Positions 31,381 to 40,077 are shown, numbered from the stretch's first letter. The stretch is 64,000 bases of DNA from Alphaproteobacteria bacterium (GCA_020632875.1 JACKET010000005.1:1-64000), one strand, 5' to 3'. Notes: a model not told the origin generated them from the sequence alone. Made by a program: numbers and translations.

Positions 31381-32292
31381 ATGGCGAAGACGAGAACCCA
31401 CATCGAGCATCCTGCGGCCCTGACCCCCGAAGACGCGGCGTCGCTCTCCTTCGGCCAGGCGCACTGGTGGCTGCGCCAGAACGGAGGGGATTTCGTACGG
31501 ATGCCGAAGCGGGTCCGCGGCGATGTGGCGCTGGATCTCCAGCTGGATCTCGAGCCCGGCTCCTACGTGCTGGGCGTCGGGCCGGCGCGCGGCGGGGTAC
31601 GGGTCGACATCGAGGTGACAGCGACGGCCGCTCCGGAGCCCGCCGCGGCGGGGGCTGGCGACGTCGAAGGGCGGACGTTCGTGCTCACGGGTGACCTCGA
31701 GACCATGGACCGCGACCGCGCGAAGGCGGTGCTCGAGGGGCTCGGGGGCCGCGTGACCGGGTCGGTCAGCGGGAAGACCGACTACCTCGTGGTGGGCCAG
31801 GAGCCGGGCGAGAAGAAGATCGAGAAGGCGAGGGAGCTCGGCAAGACGCTGCTCGACGAGGCCGCATTCCTGGCGCTCGTCGGGCTGCAGCCCGGCGCCC
31901 CGGTCGAAGCGGACGACGGTGGCGAAGACGACGACTCCACGGCCGAGCAGCGCGCGGCCCGCCGCTACCTCGAGCGGATGTCCGTCGCCGACAAGACCCG
32001 GAAGTCCGCCGAAGGCATCGCGTCTCCGGACTTCTTCGACGATCTCGGGGCCGAGGGCCGCATCGTGTGGGGCGTGGCGGTCGGGCCGCGGGGCGGCCGC
32101 TACGAGGTCTACGGCGACCTCGGCAACCGCAACGCGCGCTACGCCCTGTCGTGCAACTGCTCGAGCCGCGACCGGCCCTGCAAGCACGCCGTGGCGCTCG
32201 TCATGACCGCGGCGGAGCACTGGCTGCCGCCCGTCCCGCCGCCGCCCGGGCACCAGGAAGCCGCCCAGGACCGCTTCTCGTTCATGGAGTGA
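31381..32292 (+). CDS. BRCT-domain protein with C-terminal SWIM zinc finger
   Basis: 303 residues from ATG 31381; an in-frame ATG at 31354 (MIDPLRTVRMAK) adds nine. Residues ~1-85 are an unknown domain with HWWLRQNGGDFVR and YVLGVGPARGG. Residues ~97-170 are a BRCT domain of the DNA-ligase/RFC type (GRTFVLTGDLETMDRDRAKAVLEGLGGRVTGSVSGKTDYLVVG). Residues ~240-283 are a SWIM finger, CNCSSRDRPCKHAVALVM, a zinc site that binds nucleic acid or protein. An acidic linker (EADDGGEDDDS) separates them. Together they point to a DNA-associated scaffold, for instance in repair. Its last 4 nt overlap the next gene, an ATP-grasp enzyme. Confidence 0.85.
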   Translation: MAKTRTHIEHPAALTPEDAASLSFGQAHWWLRQNGGDFVRMPKRVRGDVALDLQLDLEPGSYVLGVGPARGGVRVDIEVTATAAPEPAAAGAGDVEGRTFVLTGDLETMDRDRAKAVLEGLGGRVTGSVSGKTDYLVVGQEPGEKKIEKARELGKTLLDEAAFLALVGLQPGAPVEADDGGEDDDSTAEQRAARRYLERMSVADKTRKSAEGIASPDFFDDLGAEGRIVWGVAVGPRGGRYEVYGDLGNRNARYALSCNCSSRDRPCKHAVALVMTAAEHWLPPVPPPPGHQEAAQDRFSFME

Positions 32293-33329
32293 CGGTGGCC
32301 GACGTGCTGCTGGTCGGCACGCCGGGCTCGCTCCGCACGCGCGGCTTCCTCGCGGCGGCCGAGCGGTACGGGCTCGCGGTGGTCGTGCACCCCTGGGACG
32401 CCGTGCTGGCAGGGGTCCCCGCGCCATCCGCACGCCACGCGAAGATCGACGCACCGACGCTGACGCCCGAGGTGCAGCGGGCCCTGATCGCCGCGGGAGG
32501 CGGCACGCCGGGGCCCGGCGACCCCGGCCTGCGGGGCGCCCGTGTGGCCCAGCGGGGCTTCGAGCGCCTCGTCGCGCGGCTCGAGCACGAGCTGGCGCCC
32601 GCTCGACTCTTCAATCCCGCGTCCGACATCGCGGTCCTCGGCGACAAGGCCCTCACCCAGGCGCGTCTCGCGGCCCACGGGGTCCCGACTCCCGCCCCCG
32701 TCGAGCTGGCGGAGGCCGACCGGCCCGACGTTCCGGTGATGGTCAAGCTGCGCTGGGGCTCCGCCGCTGCGGGAATCGTCTCGATCCACCGGATGAATGG
32801 GAGGCCGGAGGGGTTCACGACCATGACGCCCGAGGCCGGTGGCTGGTACAGCTCGCGCCGCGTCCGACGGGTCGCGGGACCCGCACTGCGCGCGCCCGTC
32901 GCCTGGCTGGTCGAGGAGGGCGCGCACGCGGAGGCCTGGCACGCGAAGGACCGCATCGACGGGCAGCCGTACGACCTGCGGGTGCTGGCGATCGACGGCC
33001 GCCCCGCGCACGTCGTCGGACGCGCGAGCACGGGGCCGCACCCCTTCACCAACCTCCACCTCGGCGGCCGCCGGATCCCGTTCGAGGTCGTGCGCGCGCA
33101 CCTGGGGCCCGAGCGCACCGAGCGCGTGCTCGACGTCTCCCGGCGGGCGGCGGCGTGCTTCCCGGCGTGCCGCGTCCTCGGGCTCGACGTCATGTGGACC
33201 GCGGAAGGGCCCAGGGTCATCGAGGCGAATGCGTTCGGCGACCTGCTGAACGACGTACTCTGGGAAGGGCTGAACCCGTGGGAGGCGCAGCTCGCGACGC
33301 TCACCAGCGGTCGCGGCGGCCCTCGGTGA
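32289..33329 (+). CDS. STM4014-like ATP-grasp protein
   Basis: 346 residues from GTG 32289 (GTGA). The N-terminal preATP-grasp segment VLLVGTPGSLRTRGFLAAAERYGLAVVVHPW and the following FERLVARLEHELAPARLFNPASDIAVLGDKALTQARLAAHGVPTPAPVEL match the STM4014 family, after which comes VMVKLRWGSAAAGIVSIH with the ATP-binding Lys. The C-terminal ATP-grasp core has YDLRVLAIDGRPAHVVGRAST and GLDVMWTAEGPRVIEANAFGD, holding the Mg-binding Glu-x-Asn. ATP-grasp enzymes join a carboxylate to an amine via acyl-phosphate. STM4014 members usually sit with a radical SAM protein (STM4012); none is here, so this is an orphan copy. Substrate unknown. Confidence 0.75.
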   Translation: MTVADVLLVGTPGSLRTRGFLAAAERYGLAVVVHPWDAVLAGVPAPSARHAKIDAPTLTPEVQRALIAAGGGTPGPGDPGLRGARVAQRGFERLVARLEHELAPARLFNPASDIAVLGDKALTQARLAAHGVPTPAPVELAEADRPDVPVMVKLRWGSAAAGIVSIHRMNGRPEGFTTMTPEAGGWYSSRRVRRVAGPALRAPVAWLVEEGAHAEAWHAKDRIDGQPYDLRVLAIDGRPAHVVGRASTGPHPFTNLHLGGRRIPFEVVRAHLGPERTERVLDVSRRAAACFPACRVLGLDVMWTAEGPRVIEANAFGDLLNDVLWEGLNPWEAQLATLTSGRGGPR

Positions 33330-33972
33330 TCTGGAGGCCTGGGCGCGCCTCGCGCAGGCGGCGCACCTCGGCGGCGTCGGCGCGGGTACCCCGCAGATCG
33401 AGCGCCCGGAGCGCCGTCAGCCCGTGCAGGGGCTGCAGGTCGCGCACGCCCGTGTCGCCGATGTCGAGAGACTCGAGCTTCACCATGGCCTCGACGCCCT
33501 TCAGCGAGCCGAGCAGCGTGTGGTGGACGTCGAGCGACCGCAGGTGCCCGGTGGGGACCGGGTCGAGGCTCGCGAGATCGGTCCAGGCGAGGTCGAGGGA
33601 CTCGAGGAAGTGGCACGGGGGCGCGGCCAGCACCTCGAGCAGCCAGCCGATCTGGCGACGGTGCCGCAGCTGCGGGCCTCCCGCGTAGCGGAGGCGTCGG
33701 ACGAAGCCGCGCTGGTGGCTGATGTCGAGCATGCCGCTCTTCACGGCCCGTCCGCCCGTCTCGCCGAAGAGGGCGCGCGCGTGCTTCGTGAGGAGCTGGT
33801 GGCGGCGCTCCTCCAGCTCGTCGACGCTCGCGCCGGCCGCCTCCATCGCGAGCTCGACGGCGATGAGCTCGCCCCGCGGGTCGCCGTTCTCGACGAGCAG
33901 GTCGGCGTAGACGGCCCACGTGTGCGCGTCCGTGGGGTCGCGGTCGAGCTCGGCCAGCAGCGCACGCTCCAT
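33301..33972 (-). CDS. TIGR02996-domain protein with leucine-rich repeats
   Basis: 223 residues from ATG 33972, selected for CGGAGG about 7 nt upstream; ATG 34017 would add fifteen residues (MSMPDIADSGRPGGP). Residues 1-45 are the TIGR02996 repeat-companion domain (LLAELDRDPTDAHTWAVYADLLVENGDPRGELIAVELAM), common in Myxococcota and Planctomycetes. Residues ~115-223 are leucine-rich repeats (LESLDLAWTDLASLDPVPTGHLRSLDVHHTLLGSLKGVEAMVKLESLDIGDTGVRDLQPL). The role is protein-protein contact; no catalytic site is visible. It is convergent with the ATP-grasp gene and overlaps its 3' end by 29 bp. STM4015, a known neighbour of STM4014, is also an LRR protein, which may not be coincidence. Confidence 0.85.
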   Translation of the reverse strand: MERALLAELDRDPTDAHTWAVYADLLVENGDPRGELIAVELAMEAAGASVDELEERRHQLLTKHARALFGETGGRAVKSGMLDISHQRGFVRRLRYAGGPQLRHRRQIGWLLEVLAAPPCHFLESLDLAWTDLASLDPVPTGHLRSLDVHHTLLGSLKGVEAMVKLESLDIGDTGVRDLQPLHGLTALRALDLRGTRADAAEVRRLREARPGLQITEGRRDRW

Positions 33973-34052
33973 GGGGCCTCCGGGGCGTCCGCTATCCGCG
34001 ATGTCCGGCATCGACACCCTTCCGTGGATACACGACCCGCTCGGAGGTGGCG

Positions 34053-35090
34053 GTGTCCGCAGACGACGTGCAGACGATGAAGGCGCCCGTGCTGGTGACC
34101 GGCGGCTCGGGTTTCGTGGGCGTCCACGCCATCGCGGCGCTCTTGAACGACGGTCACCGCGTGCGGACGACCGTGCGAAACGTCATGAAGGAAGAGGAGA
34201 TCCGCGCGATGTTGGGTCGCGCGGGCGTCGATGCCGGCGACCGCCTCACGGTCGTCGCCGCCGACCTCACGTCCGACGAGGGCTGGGACCGGGCCGTGGA
34301 GGGCTGCGCCTACGTGCACCACGTCGCCTCGCCGTTCCCGGCCGCGGTCCCCAGCCACGAGGACGAGCTCATCGTCCCGGCGCGCGAGGGAACCCTGCGT
34401 GTGCTCCGCGCGGCGCGGGCGGCCGGCGTGAAGCGCGTCGTCGTGACCTCGTCGTTCGCGGCCATCGGATACGGCGGGGGCGAGCCTCCTCCGGTGTTCG
34501 ACGAGACCTGCTGGAGCGACCCCGACGGCGACATCGCGCCCTACGCGAAGTCGAAGACCGTCGCCGAACGCGCCGCCTGGGACTTCGTGGCCGACGGCGG
34601 TCCCGAGCTCGCCGTCGTGAATCCGGTGGGCATCTTCGGGCCCGTGCTCGGCGGGCGTCCGTCGACATCGATCGAGCTCGTGAAGCGGGTCATCCGCGGC
34701 ATGCCGGGCTGCCCGCGCCTGTGGTTCGGTGTGGTCGACGTGCGCGATGTCGTCGACCTGCACCTGCGGGCGATGTCCCATCCGGATGCGGCAGGAGAGC
34801 GCTTCCTCGCGGTGTCCGGCGACTTCCTCACGGTCCAGCAGATCGCGACGATCCTCAAGGAACACCTGGGCGATCGCGGCTCCCGCATCCGCACGCGGCA
34901 GATCCCCGACTTCGTGGTGCGCCTCGTCGCCCTGTGGGACCCGGCGGTGCGGCTCACGCTCACCGAGCTCGGCAGGGAGAAGCACGGCACCGGCGCGAAG
35001 GCCGAGCGGATGCTGGGGTGGTCTCCGCGCACACCCGCCGAGGCGCTCGGCGCCACCGCCGACTCGCTGATCGAGCTCGGGATGGTCTGA
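34053..35090 (+). CDS. NAD(P)-dependent epimerase/reductase (dihydroflavonol-4-reductase type)
   Basis: 345 residues from GTG 34053, with CGGAGG 5 nt upstream; GTG 34047 and ATG 34077 are alternatives. The Rossmann motif is VLVTGGSGFVGVHAIAALL; the catalytic Tyr-x-x-x-Lys is YAKSK; NPVGIFGPVLG follows, as in extended short-chain dehydrogenases. The likely reaction is reduction or epimerisation of a carbonyl compound with NAD(P)H. The adjacent LysR gene (35091) is encoded on the other strand and its stop abuts this one, and a second reductase follows on its far side. The substrate cannot be told. Confidence 0.9.
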   Translation: MSADDVQTMKAPVLVTGGSGFVGVHAIAALLNDGHRVRTTVRNVMKEEEIRAMLGRAGVDAGDRLTVVAADLTSDEGWDRAVEGCAYVHHVASPFPAAVPSHEDELIVPAREGTLRVLRAARAAGVKRVVVTSSFAAIGYGGGEPPPVFDETCWSDPDGDIAPYAKSKTVAERAAWDFVADGGPELAVVNPVGIFGPVLGGRPSTSIELVKRVIRGMPGCPRLWFGVVDVRDVVDLHLRAMSHPDAAGERFLAVSGDFLTVQQIATILKEHLGDRGSRIRTRQIPDFVVRLVALWDPAVRLTLTELGREKHGTGAKAERMLGWSPRTPAEALGATADSLIELGMV

Positions 35091-36011
35091 CTACCGGCCG
35101 TCCCAGCCCGCCAGGATCTCGTCGAAGCGCCGCACCAGTGTGGAGATCACGCGCTCGCGGAACCACCGGTGGGCGGGGTCGTCGTGGTACCGCGCGCGCC
35201 ACAGGGCTCCCGCGCGGATGCCGGGGACCGGGATGGGCGGCTCGCGCAGCTCGAGGCCGAGGCTGTCGGCGAGCGGCGCGAGGATCTGCACGGCACCCGT
35301 GAAGAACGCGTTCGTGCGGGCGACGAGGTGCGGCGCGAGCAGCAGGTTCGGGACGGTGTAGCCGACGGTGCGCGCGAGCCCCCGCTCGGCGAGGGCCCGC
35401 TCCACGAGACTGGGCCCGCCACCGCCCAGGCGCACCTGGACGTGGGGCCACGCGAGCCAGGCCTCCACGGTCCACGGGGCGTCGAGGACGGGATGGCCGC
35501 GGCGCATCGCGACCACGTCCCGCGTGCGCCCCAACACGCGGGCATGCACGCCGGGCGCGTCGTCGGGGAGCACGTCGAGCAGCAGGTGGGCATGCTCCAG
35601 GGCCTCGAGACCGCGGTCCGCGCGGATCTCGATGGAGATTCCCGGTGCATCGGCCACCGACTGCAGCACGTCGGGCAGGATGGGCGCGAGCGCGTCGGGA
35701 CACGACAGCACGAGCTCGCGGCGGCTCGTGGCCGGGTCGAAGCTCGCGCCACCGCCGACCAGCGTGCGCAGCTCCTGGAGCAGCACGCGCAGGCCGGGCT
35801 CGAGCTCGAGGGCCCGGGGCGTCGGGGTGAGACCGGACCCCTCGCGCACCAGCAACGGGTCGCCGAACGCGTCGCGCAGGCGGGCGAGGGCGTGGCTCAC
35901 GGCGGGCTGGGAGCGGTCCAGGCGGGACGCGGCGGCCGTGACGGAGCGCGTCTCGAGCAGCACGTCGAGGGTCCGGAGCAGGTTCAGGTCCAGGCGGGCC
36001 AGCGCGTCCAT
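35091..36011 (-). CDS. LysR-family transcriptional regulator
   Basis: 306 residues. The winged helix-turn-helix is at ~5-62 (DLNLLRTLDVLLETRSVTAAASRLDRSQPAVSHALARLRDAFGDPLLVREG), a classic LysR N-terminus. The effector-binding domain covers ~95-306. The gene is divergent from the reductase at 36099, the usual layout for LysR control, and the spacer carries a clear inverted repeat. The other neighbour, the reductase at 34053, ends where this gene ends, so regulation of both is possible. Co-inducer unknown. Confidence 0.93.
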   Translation of the reverse strand: MDALARLDLNLLRTLDVLLETRSVTAAASRLDRSQPAVSHALARLRDAFGDPLLVREGSGLTPTPRALELEPGLRVLLQELRTLVGGGASFDPATSRRELVLSCPDALAPILPDVLQSVADAPGISIEIRADRGLEALEHAHLLLDVLPDDAPGVHARVLGRTRDVVAMRRGHPVLDAPWTVEAWLAWPHVQVRLGGGGPSLVERALAERGLARTVGYTVPNLLLAPHLVARTNAFFTGAVQILAPLADSLGLELREPPIPVPGIRAGALWRARYHDDPAHRWFRERVISTLVRRFDEILAGWDGR

Positions 36012-36022
36012 CTATTCGTCTC

Positions 36023-36049
36023 GTGCATGTTCAGATGCACATCATGCAT
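36023..36049. promoter_or_regulatory. LysR-type operator between the regulator and reductase genes
   Basis: The left half GTGCAT and right half ATGCAC form a perfect 6-bp inverted repeat around a 6-nt spacer (36023-36040), and a third half-site, ATGCAT, follows at 36044-36049. It lies 11-38 bp upstream of the LysR start and 50-76 bp upstream of the reductase start, where LysR recognition and activation sites usually are. A palindrome this perfect stands out in the GC-rich context. Confidence 0.7.
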
Positions 36050-36098
36050 TGGATGAACCCGGCCGTCCAGGTGACAGGAGGACCATCAGGAGGTCGCC

Positions 36099-37064
36099 AT
36101 GAAGGTGTTCGTGACAGGGGGCTCGGGTTTCGTCGGTGGGCACGTGATCGAGGCGCTCTCCCCGCAGCACACGGTGCTCGCGCTGGCGCGGTCCGAGAAG
36201 TCCGCTGCGGTGGTGCGCGGCTTCGGGGCCGACCCGGTGTCCGGCAGCCTCGAAGAGGTCGATGCGGCCATGCTCCAGGGCGTCGATGCCGTGGTCCACG
36301 TGGCGGCCTACGTCGAAGAGAGCGGCCCGTACGCGGCGTTCTGGGAGGCCAACGTCGAGGGCACCCAGCGCGTGCTCGACGCTGCGAGGGCCGCGGGGGT
36401 GGGCACGTTCGTGCACATCTCGACGAACGGCACCGTGCTCGATGGCCGCGGCCAGCGCGACGTCGACGAGGACGCGCCGTACCCCGACCACCAGCCGCTC
36501 GCGTACTGCTCGACGAAGGCCGAGGCCGAGCGCCGCGTGCTCGCCGCAGCGACCGAGGGCTTTCGCACCGTCGCGCTGCGTCCGTGCTTCGTGTGGGGGC
36601 CGCGCGACAACACCGTCCTGCCGGCCGTCCAGCGCATGGCGAAGAGCGGGGGCTTCCTGTGGGTCGACGGGGGCGAGCACCTCGTGTCCACCACGCACGT
36701 CTCGAACCTCGTGGAGGCCGTGAAGCGGGCGCTCGACGGGGCCGGCGGCTCGGGTCGCGCGTACTTCGTGGCCGACGACGGCGACCTCACGCTGCGCGAG
36801 TTCATCGGCGGGCTCGCCCGCGCCGTCGAGCTCGACCTGCCGCAGCGTTCGCTGCCCGGCGGGCTGGTGCGCGGGATCGCGTGGAGCGTCGAAGGCGTGT
36901 GGAGCGTGCTCGGGCTGAGGTCCACGCCTCCGCTCACGTCGATGGCGGCGGTGCTCATGTCGAGCGACATGACGGTGAAGACGGCACGCGCGCGCGACGA
37001 GCTCGGCTGGGCTCCCGTGGTCGACCGGGCGCGCGGCCTGCGGGAGCTCGCCGCCTCCGCGTGA
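36099..37064 (+). CDS. NAD-dependent epimerase/reductase, divergent from LysR
   Basis: 321 residues from ATG 36099, with AGGAGGTCGCC just upstream, a strong ribosome site. Rossmann motif VFVTGGSGFVGGHVIEAL; active-site Tyr-x-x-x-Lys in YCSTKAEAE; RPCFVWGPRDNTVLP resembles sterol/UDP-sugar reductases of the extended SDR group. In the middle, VHVAAYVEESG and HISTNGTVLDG are typical. It is likely regulated by the divergent LysR protein. About 30% of the residues match the pattern of the reductase at 34053, so the two may be paralogues acting on related substrates. Downstream is a terminator-like hairpin. Confidence 0.9.
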   Translation: MKVFVTGGSGFVGGHVIEALSPQHTVLALARSEKSAAVVRGFGADPVSGSLEEVDAAMLQGVDAVVHVAAYVEESGPYAAFWEANVEGTQRVLDAARAAGVGTFVHISTNGTVLDGRGQRDVDEDAPYPDHQPLAYCSTKAEAERRVLAAATEGFRTVALRPCFVWGPRDNTVLPAVQRMAKSGGFLWVDGGEHLVSTTHVSNLVEAVKRALDGAGGSGRAYFVADDGDLTLREFIGGLARAVELDLPQRSLPGGLVRGIAWSVEGVWSVLGLRSTPPLTSMAAVLMSSDMTVKTARARDELGWAPVVDRARGLRELAASA

Positions 37065-37090
37065 GGCGGGTGAAACCGCACGCCTTCCAT

Positions 37091-37114
37091 GGGTCGGATC
37101 ACACGGTCTGACCC
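37091..37114 (+). terminator. stem-loop downstream of the reductase gene
   Basis: GGGTCGGA and TCTGACCC form an 8-bp stem, with one G-T pair, around an 8-nt loop (TCACACGG). It begins 26 bp after the reductase stop. There is no U-run, so termination efficiency is uncertain. The GGTCTGACCC core resembles the palindrome at 12557-12589, which suggests a shared element. Confidence 0.45.
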
Positions 37115-37182
37115 GCGATGTCGGCTGGTGCGGCGCGCCGCTGCTGGTCCGGGACTTGCACCCCTCCGATCCGAGAGGATCG

Positions 37183-37611
37183 ATGCGATTGTCCCTGGCC
37201 ACGTGGCTCCTCGCAGGATGCGGGCCCGTCGAGCGGTTCGGCGGGAGCGAGTACGTGTTCTCTCGCCGGGGCGAGAGCTGGACCGGCGCCCGAGACGACT
37301 GCGCCTCACGGGGCTTCCACCTGGCCGACATCCTGGACGCGGACGAGGACGCCTGGGTGTCGGCCGTTTCGCTCGTGTACGGCGAGGACGCCCGATGGAT
37401 AGGGCTGAACGACCGGGCGGAGGAGGGGACCTGGGTCTGGGAGAGCGGCGCCGTGTCGGCGTACTCGAGCCTGGACATGTACCCATCGCCCGGTGCCGAC
37501 TGTGCGGTGATCGTCGCCGGGCAGCCCGTGGACACGGGGCTGTTCGAGGTCGGTTGGCAGCCGGCCCGATGCCCCGGCACCCGGCCCTACATCTGCGAGC
37601 GGCTGCGATGA
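37183..37611 (+). CDS. C-type-lectin-like lipoprotein
   Basis: 142 residues from ATG 37183, with GAGAGG upstream; the frame extends upstream to 37156, but this start opens on the lipoprotein signal MRLSLATWLLAGC. The mature domain has the C-type-lectin layout: SWTGARDDCASRGFHLADI, then WIGLNDRAEEGTWVWESG (the WIGL and WxW motifs), DCAVI, and a final CPGTRPYICERLR, so the four conserved Cys are present. CTLDs bind glycans or proteins, usually outside the cell. The stop overlaps the start of the next gene, a membrane protein (ATGA), so the two probably act together. Confidence 0.85.
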   Translation: MRLSLATWLLAGCGPVERFGGSEYVFSRRGESWTGARDDCASRGFHLADILDADEDAWVSAVSLVYGEDARWIGLNDRAEEGTWVWESGAVSAYSSLDMYPSPGADCAVIVAGQPVDTGLFEVGWQPARCPGTRPYICERLR

Positions 37612-39845
37612 CGACGCTCCTCGGGTCGCTCTGGCTGGTGGCGGCGTCGGCGCTCGCCGAAGAGCCGCCTCCGCAGGACCCCACCGAGGACCCGCGCGAC
37701 GCCGCGCTCGAAGCCGCGCGTGCCGACCTCGACGCGCTGGAGGCCCGCGTCCGCGAGCTCGAGGGGGCCGCGGAGCAGGGCGAAGCCGCGACGACGCGGC
37801 TCGCCGCGCTCCTCGACGCCGCGTCGACCCTGTTGGACGACCGGAACCCGGAGCCGGACCGCGTCGCCGCGGCCGAGCGCCTCGGTGCGATGGGCGAGCC
37901 GGCCGCGCTCCCGTTCCTCCGCGGGGCCACGCGGGGGCGCGAGCCCGCGGTGCAGGCTGCGGCCGTCGCCGCGGCGGGAGCCCTCGGCGACACGCAGATC
38001 CCCGACGACGCCCTGCACGACGCGCGCTCCGGGATGGAGGTGCGCCGGGAGGCCATCGCGACGCTGGTGCGCATGCAGGGCCGCCACGCCGGAGAGCGCC
38101 TGTGGGCCGCGGCGGGAGACGGGACCCTCGCGCGCCCGCTGCGCGCCGAGGCCCTTGCGGCGATGGACGAGGGCTACCCCGCGCTGCTCGACGAGCTCGG
38201 CCGGCCGCTGGTCGCGAAGAGCGACTTCCTGGGGCTCTCCTCGGGCATCACGGCCAACGGGGTCGCTGGCGGCGTGCTGCTGTCGAGCATCGGCACCTGG
38301 GGACGCAGCGACGAGGCGGTCGTCATCGGGGCGCTCGGCGGATCGGTCGTCGGCGTGGGCTCCGGGGTGCTGTACGCGCGCACCCGGCCCGTGACGGCGG
38401 GGCAGGGGCTGCGGTACGCGAGCAACGTCGCGTGGGGGCTCGGCGCCGCGGGGCTGGCGACGGCGATCACGTCCTCGGACGCCTTCGATCTCGGCGAGGA
38501 GGGGGAGCAGAACGTCGCGGCGCTGTACCGCGTCGTCGGGGTCGGGACGGGCGCCGGGCTCGGCATGGCGCGGCTCCGCGACGACATCCATCCCGTCGAT
38601 GTCGCGGAGTCCGACCTCGCGGGCGTGCTCGGCATGGGGCTCGCGATGAGCGCGAGTGATCTCGCGTGGGCGGGGACGGTGTCCGGCATCGACGCCGGAG
38701 CGTGCCGTCGCTGGTCGCTGGACACTCCGCCCCCGCGGGTCTGCACGCTGCGCGGGCTGCGCCAGGCGAGCTTCGCCGGTGCCGGGCTCGCGGGGGCTGC
38801 GACCGGCATCGCCGTGCACGCCGCGGTCCGCGACGCGTGGGACCTGCAGCCCGAGGACCTGCTGTTCGCGACGGGGGTCGGCGCCGAGGCCGCGTGGGTG
38901 GGGGGCTGGCTGCCGTTCGCGCTGAAGCGGGACGTCTACCTGTCCCATGCGACCGGAGCCGCGACGCTGGGGTTCACGGGCGGGCTGGTCGCGTCCCACT
39001 TCGCCCACGTGCCCCCGCGGATCTCCGCCGGGCTCGGCTGGGGGGCGCTGCTCGGGAATGCCGGGGGGTACGGCATCGCTGCGCTCGCGCGGGCCGACGA
39101 GGAGCCGAGCATCGCGACGATGCTGGGGGTCGGCGTGGTGGGCGCCGTGGCCGGAGGGTTCACGGGCAGCGTGCTCGACCCGACGCCCGGTGACCTCGTG
39201 ATGCTGCCCGTGTTCGTGCCCCTCGCCGCGGCAGAGGGTGCTGCGGTGGCCTACTGGCTGGCCGCGAAGGGGCACATCGACGACCGCCAGGCCGTCGGGC
39301 TCGGGCTCACCGCGTCCTCGGCGGCCGGGGTCGGTCTGACGGCGCTGGCCACGCAGATCGACCCCGACCCGGGCGACATGGCGTTCCTCGGGACGGCGGC
39401 GGCCTGGGGCGTCTGGTACGGCACGATGACCCCGCTCGCGCTCCAGATCCCCGGCGAGCCCGAGGATGGCGTGCTGACGGCGGCGATCACCGGGGATGCG
39501 TTCGTGCTCCTCGGCGGCCTCGCCCTGCTCCGGCCGCTCGACCTGAAGCCCGGACGTACGGTGGTCCCGCAGCTGATGGGGGTGGGCGGTGCCACGACGG
39601 GCGCTCTGGTGGTCGCGATGGCCAGCCCCCAGGCGGAGCACGTCGCCGCCGGCGCCGTGATCGGGAGCACGGTGGGCATCGGTGCCGGCGCGCTCATCGG
39701 GCCGCTGACCCGCGGGAAGCGCGCGCCCGTGGGGCTCCTGCCGCGGGTGCGCGTGCCGGGGACGTGGGGCGTGCACGCGATGCCGGGTGTGCCGGGCGCC
39801 GGGGAGCCGGGGTTGTACGTGTCGGTCGACGCCACCGGCTGGTAG
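37608..39845 (+). CDS. polytopic membrane protein with N-terminal HEAT-like region
   Basis: 745 residues from ATG 37608, overlapping the lectin gene by ATGA. A signal sequence (MTTLLGSLWLVAASALAEEP) is followed by a coiled-coil-like stretch (ARADLDALEARVRELEGAAEQGEAATTRLAALLDA) and HEAT-like repeats (AAERLGAMGEPAALPFLRGATRGREPAVQAAAVAAAGALGD; residues ~75-180). From ~200 to the end come many Gly/Ala-rich hydrophobic segments (VAGGVLLSSIG, VVIGALGGSVVGVGSGVLYA, AAGLATAI, and others), perhaps a dozen or more. The repeating glycine pattern suggests tightly packed helices or a barrel-like structure. No family is recognised. It may be the anchor or channel for the lectin-like lipoprotein. Confidence 0.7.
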   Translation: MTTLLGSLWLVAASALAEEPPPQDPTEDPRDAALEAARADLDALEARVRELEGAAEQGEAATTRLAALLDAASTLLDDRNPEPDRVAAAERLGAMGEPAALPFLRGATRGREPAVQAAAVAAAGALGDTQIPDDALHDARSGMEVRREAIATLVRMQGRHAGERLWAAAGDGTLARPLRAEALAAMDEGYPALLDELGRPLVAKSDFLGLSSGITANGVAGGVLLSSIGTWGRSDEAVVIGALGGSVVGVGSGVLYARTRPVTAGQGLRYASNVAWGLGAAGLATAITSSDAFDLGEEGEQNVAALYRVVGVGTGAGLGMARLRDDIHPVDVAESDLAGVLGMGLAMSASDLAWAGTVSGIDAGACRRWSLDTPPPRVCTLRGLRQASFAGAGLAGAATGIAVHAAVRDAWDLQPEDLLFATGVGAEAAWVGGWLPFALKRDVYLSHATGAATLGFTGGLVASHFAHVPPRISAGLGWGALLGNAGGYGIAALARADEEPSIATMLGVGVVGAVAGGFTGSVLDPTPGDLVMLPVFVPLAAAEGAAVAYWLAAKGHIDDRQAVGLGLTASSAAGVGLTALATQIDPDPGDMAFLGTAAAWGVWYGTMTPLALQIPGEPEDGVLTAAITGDAFVLLGGLALLRPLDLKPGRTVVPQLMGVGGATTGALVVAMASPQAEHVAAGAVIGSTVGIGAGALIGPLTRGKRAPVGLLPRVRVPGTWGVHAMPGVPGAGEPGLYVSVDATGW

Positions 39846-40077
39846 CCGATCCCATTGCTACGCGCGCGGAGCGCGCTGCGCGGCTCGCCTATGGCGGCCT
39901 TGCGGTTCGTAGACCCGGCAGTCCCAGGATCCGACGGGGGGTCGCGGGTGTCGGCCGCGGGATCCCGGCTCGTCGCAGACGTCGGGGATGGCGGGTGTGA
40001 ACGTCCGGTCTACCCTTGCTCCGCGCGCGGAGCGCGCTGCGCGGCTCGCCTATGGCGGCCTTGCGGTTCGTAGACCC

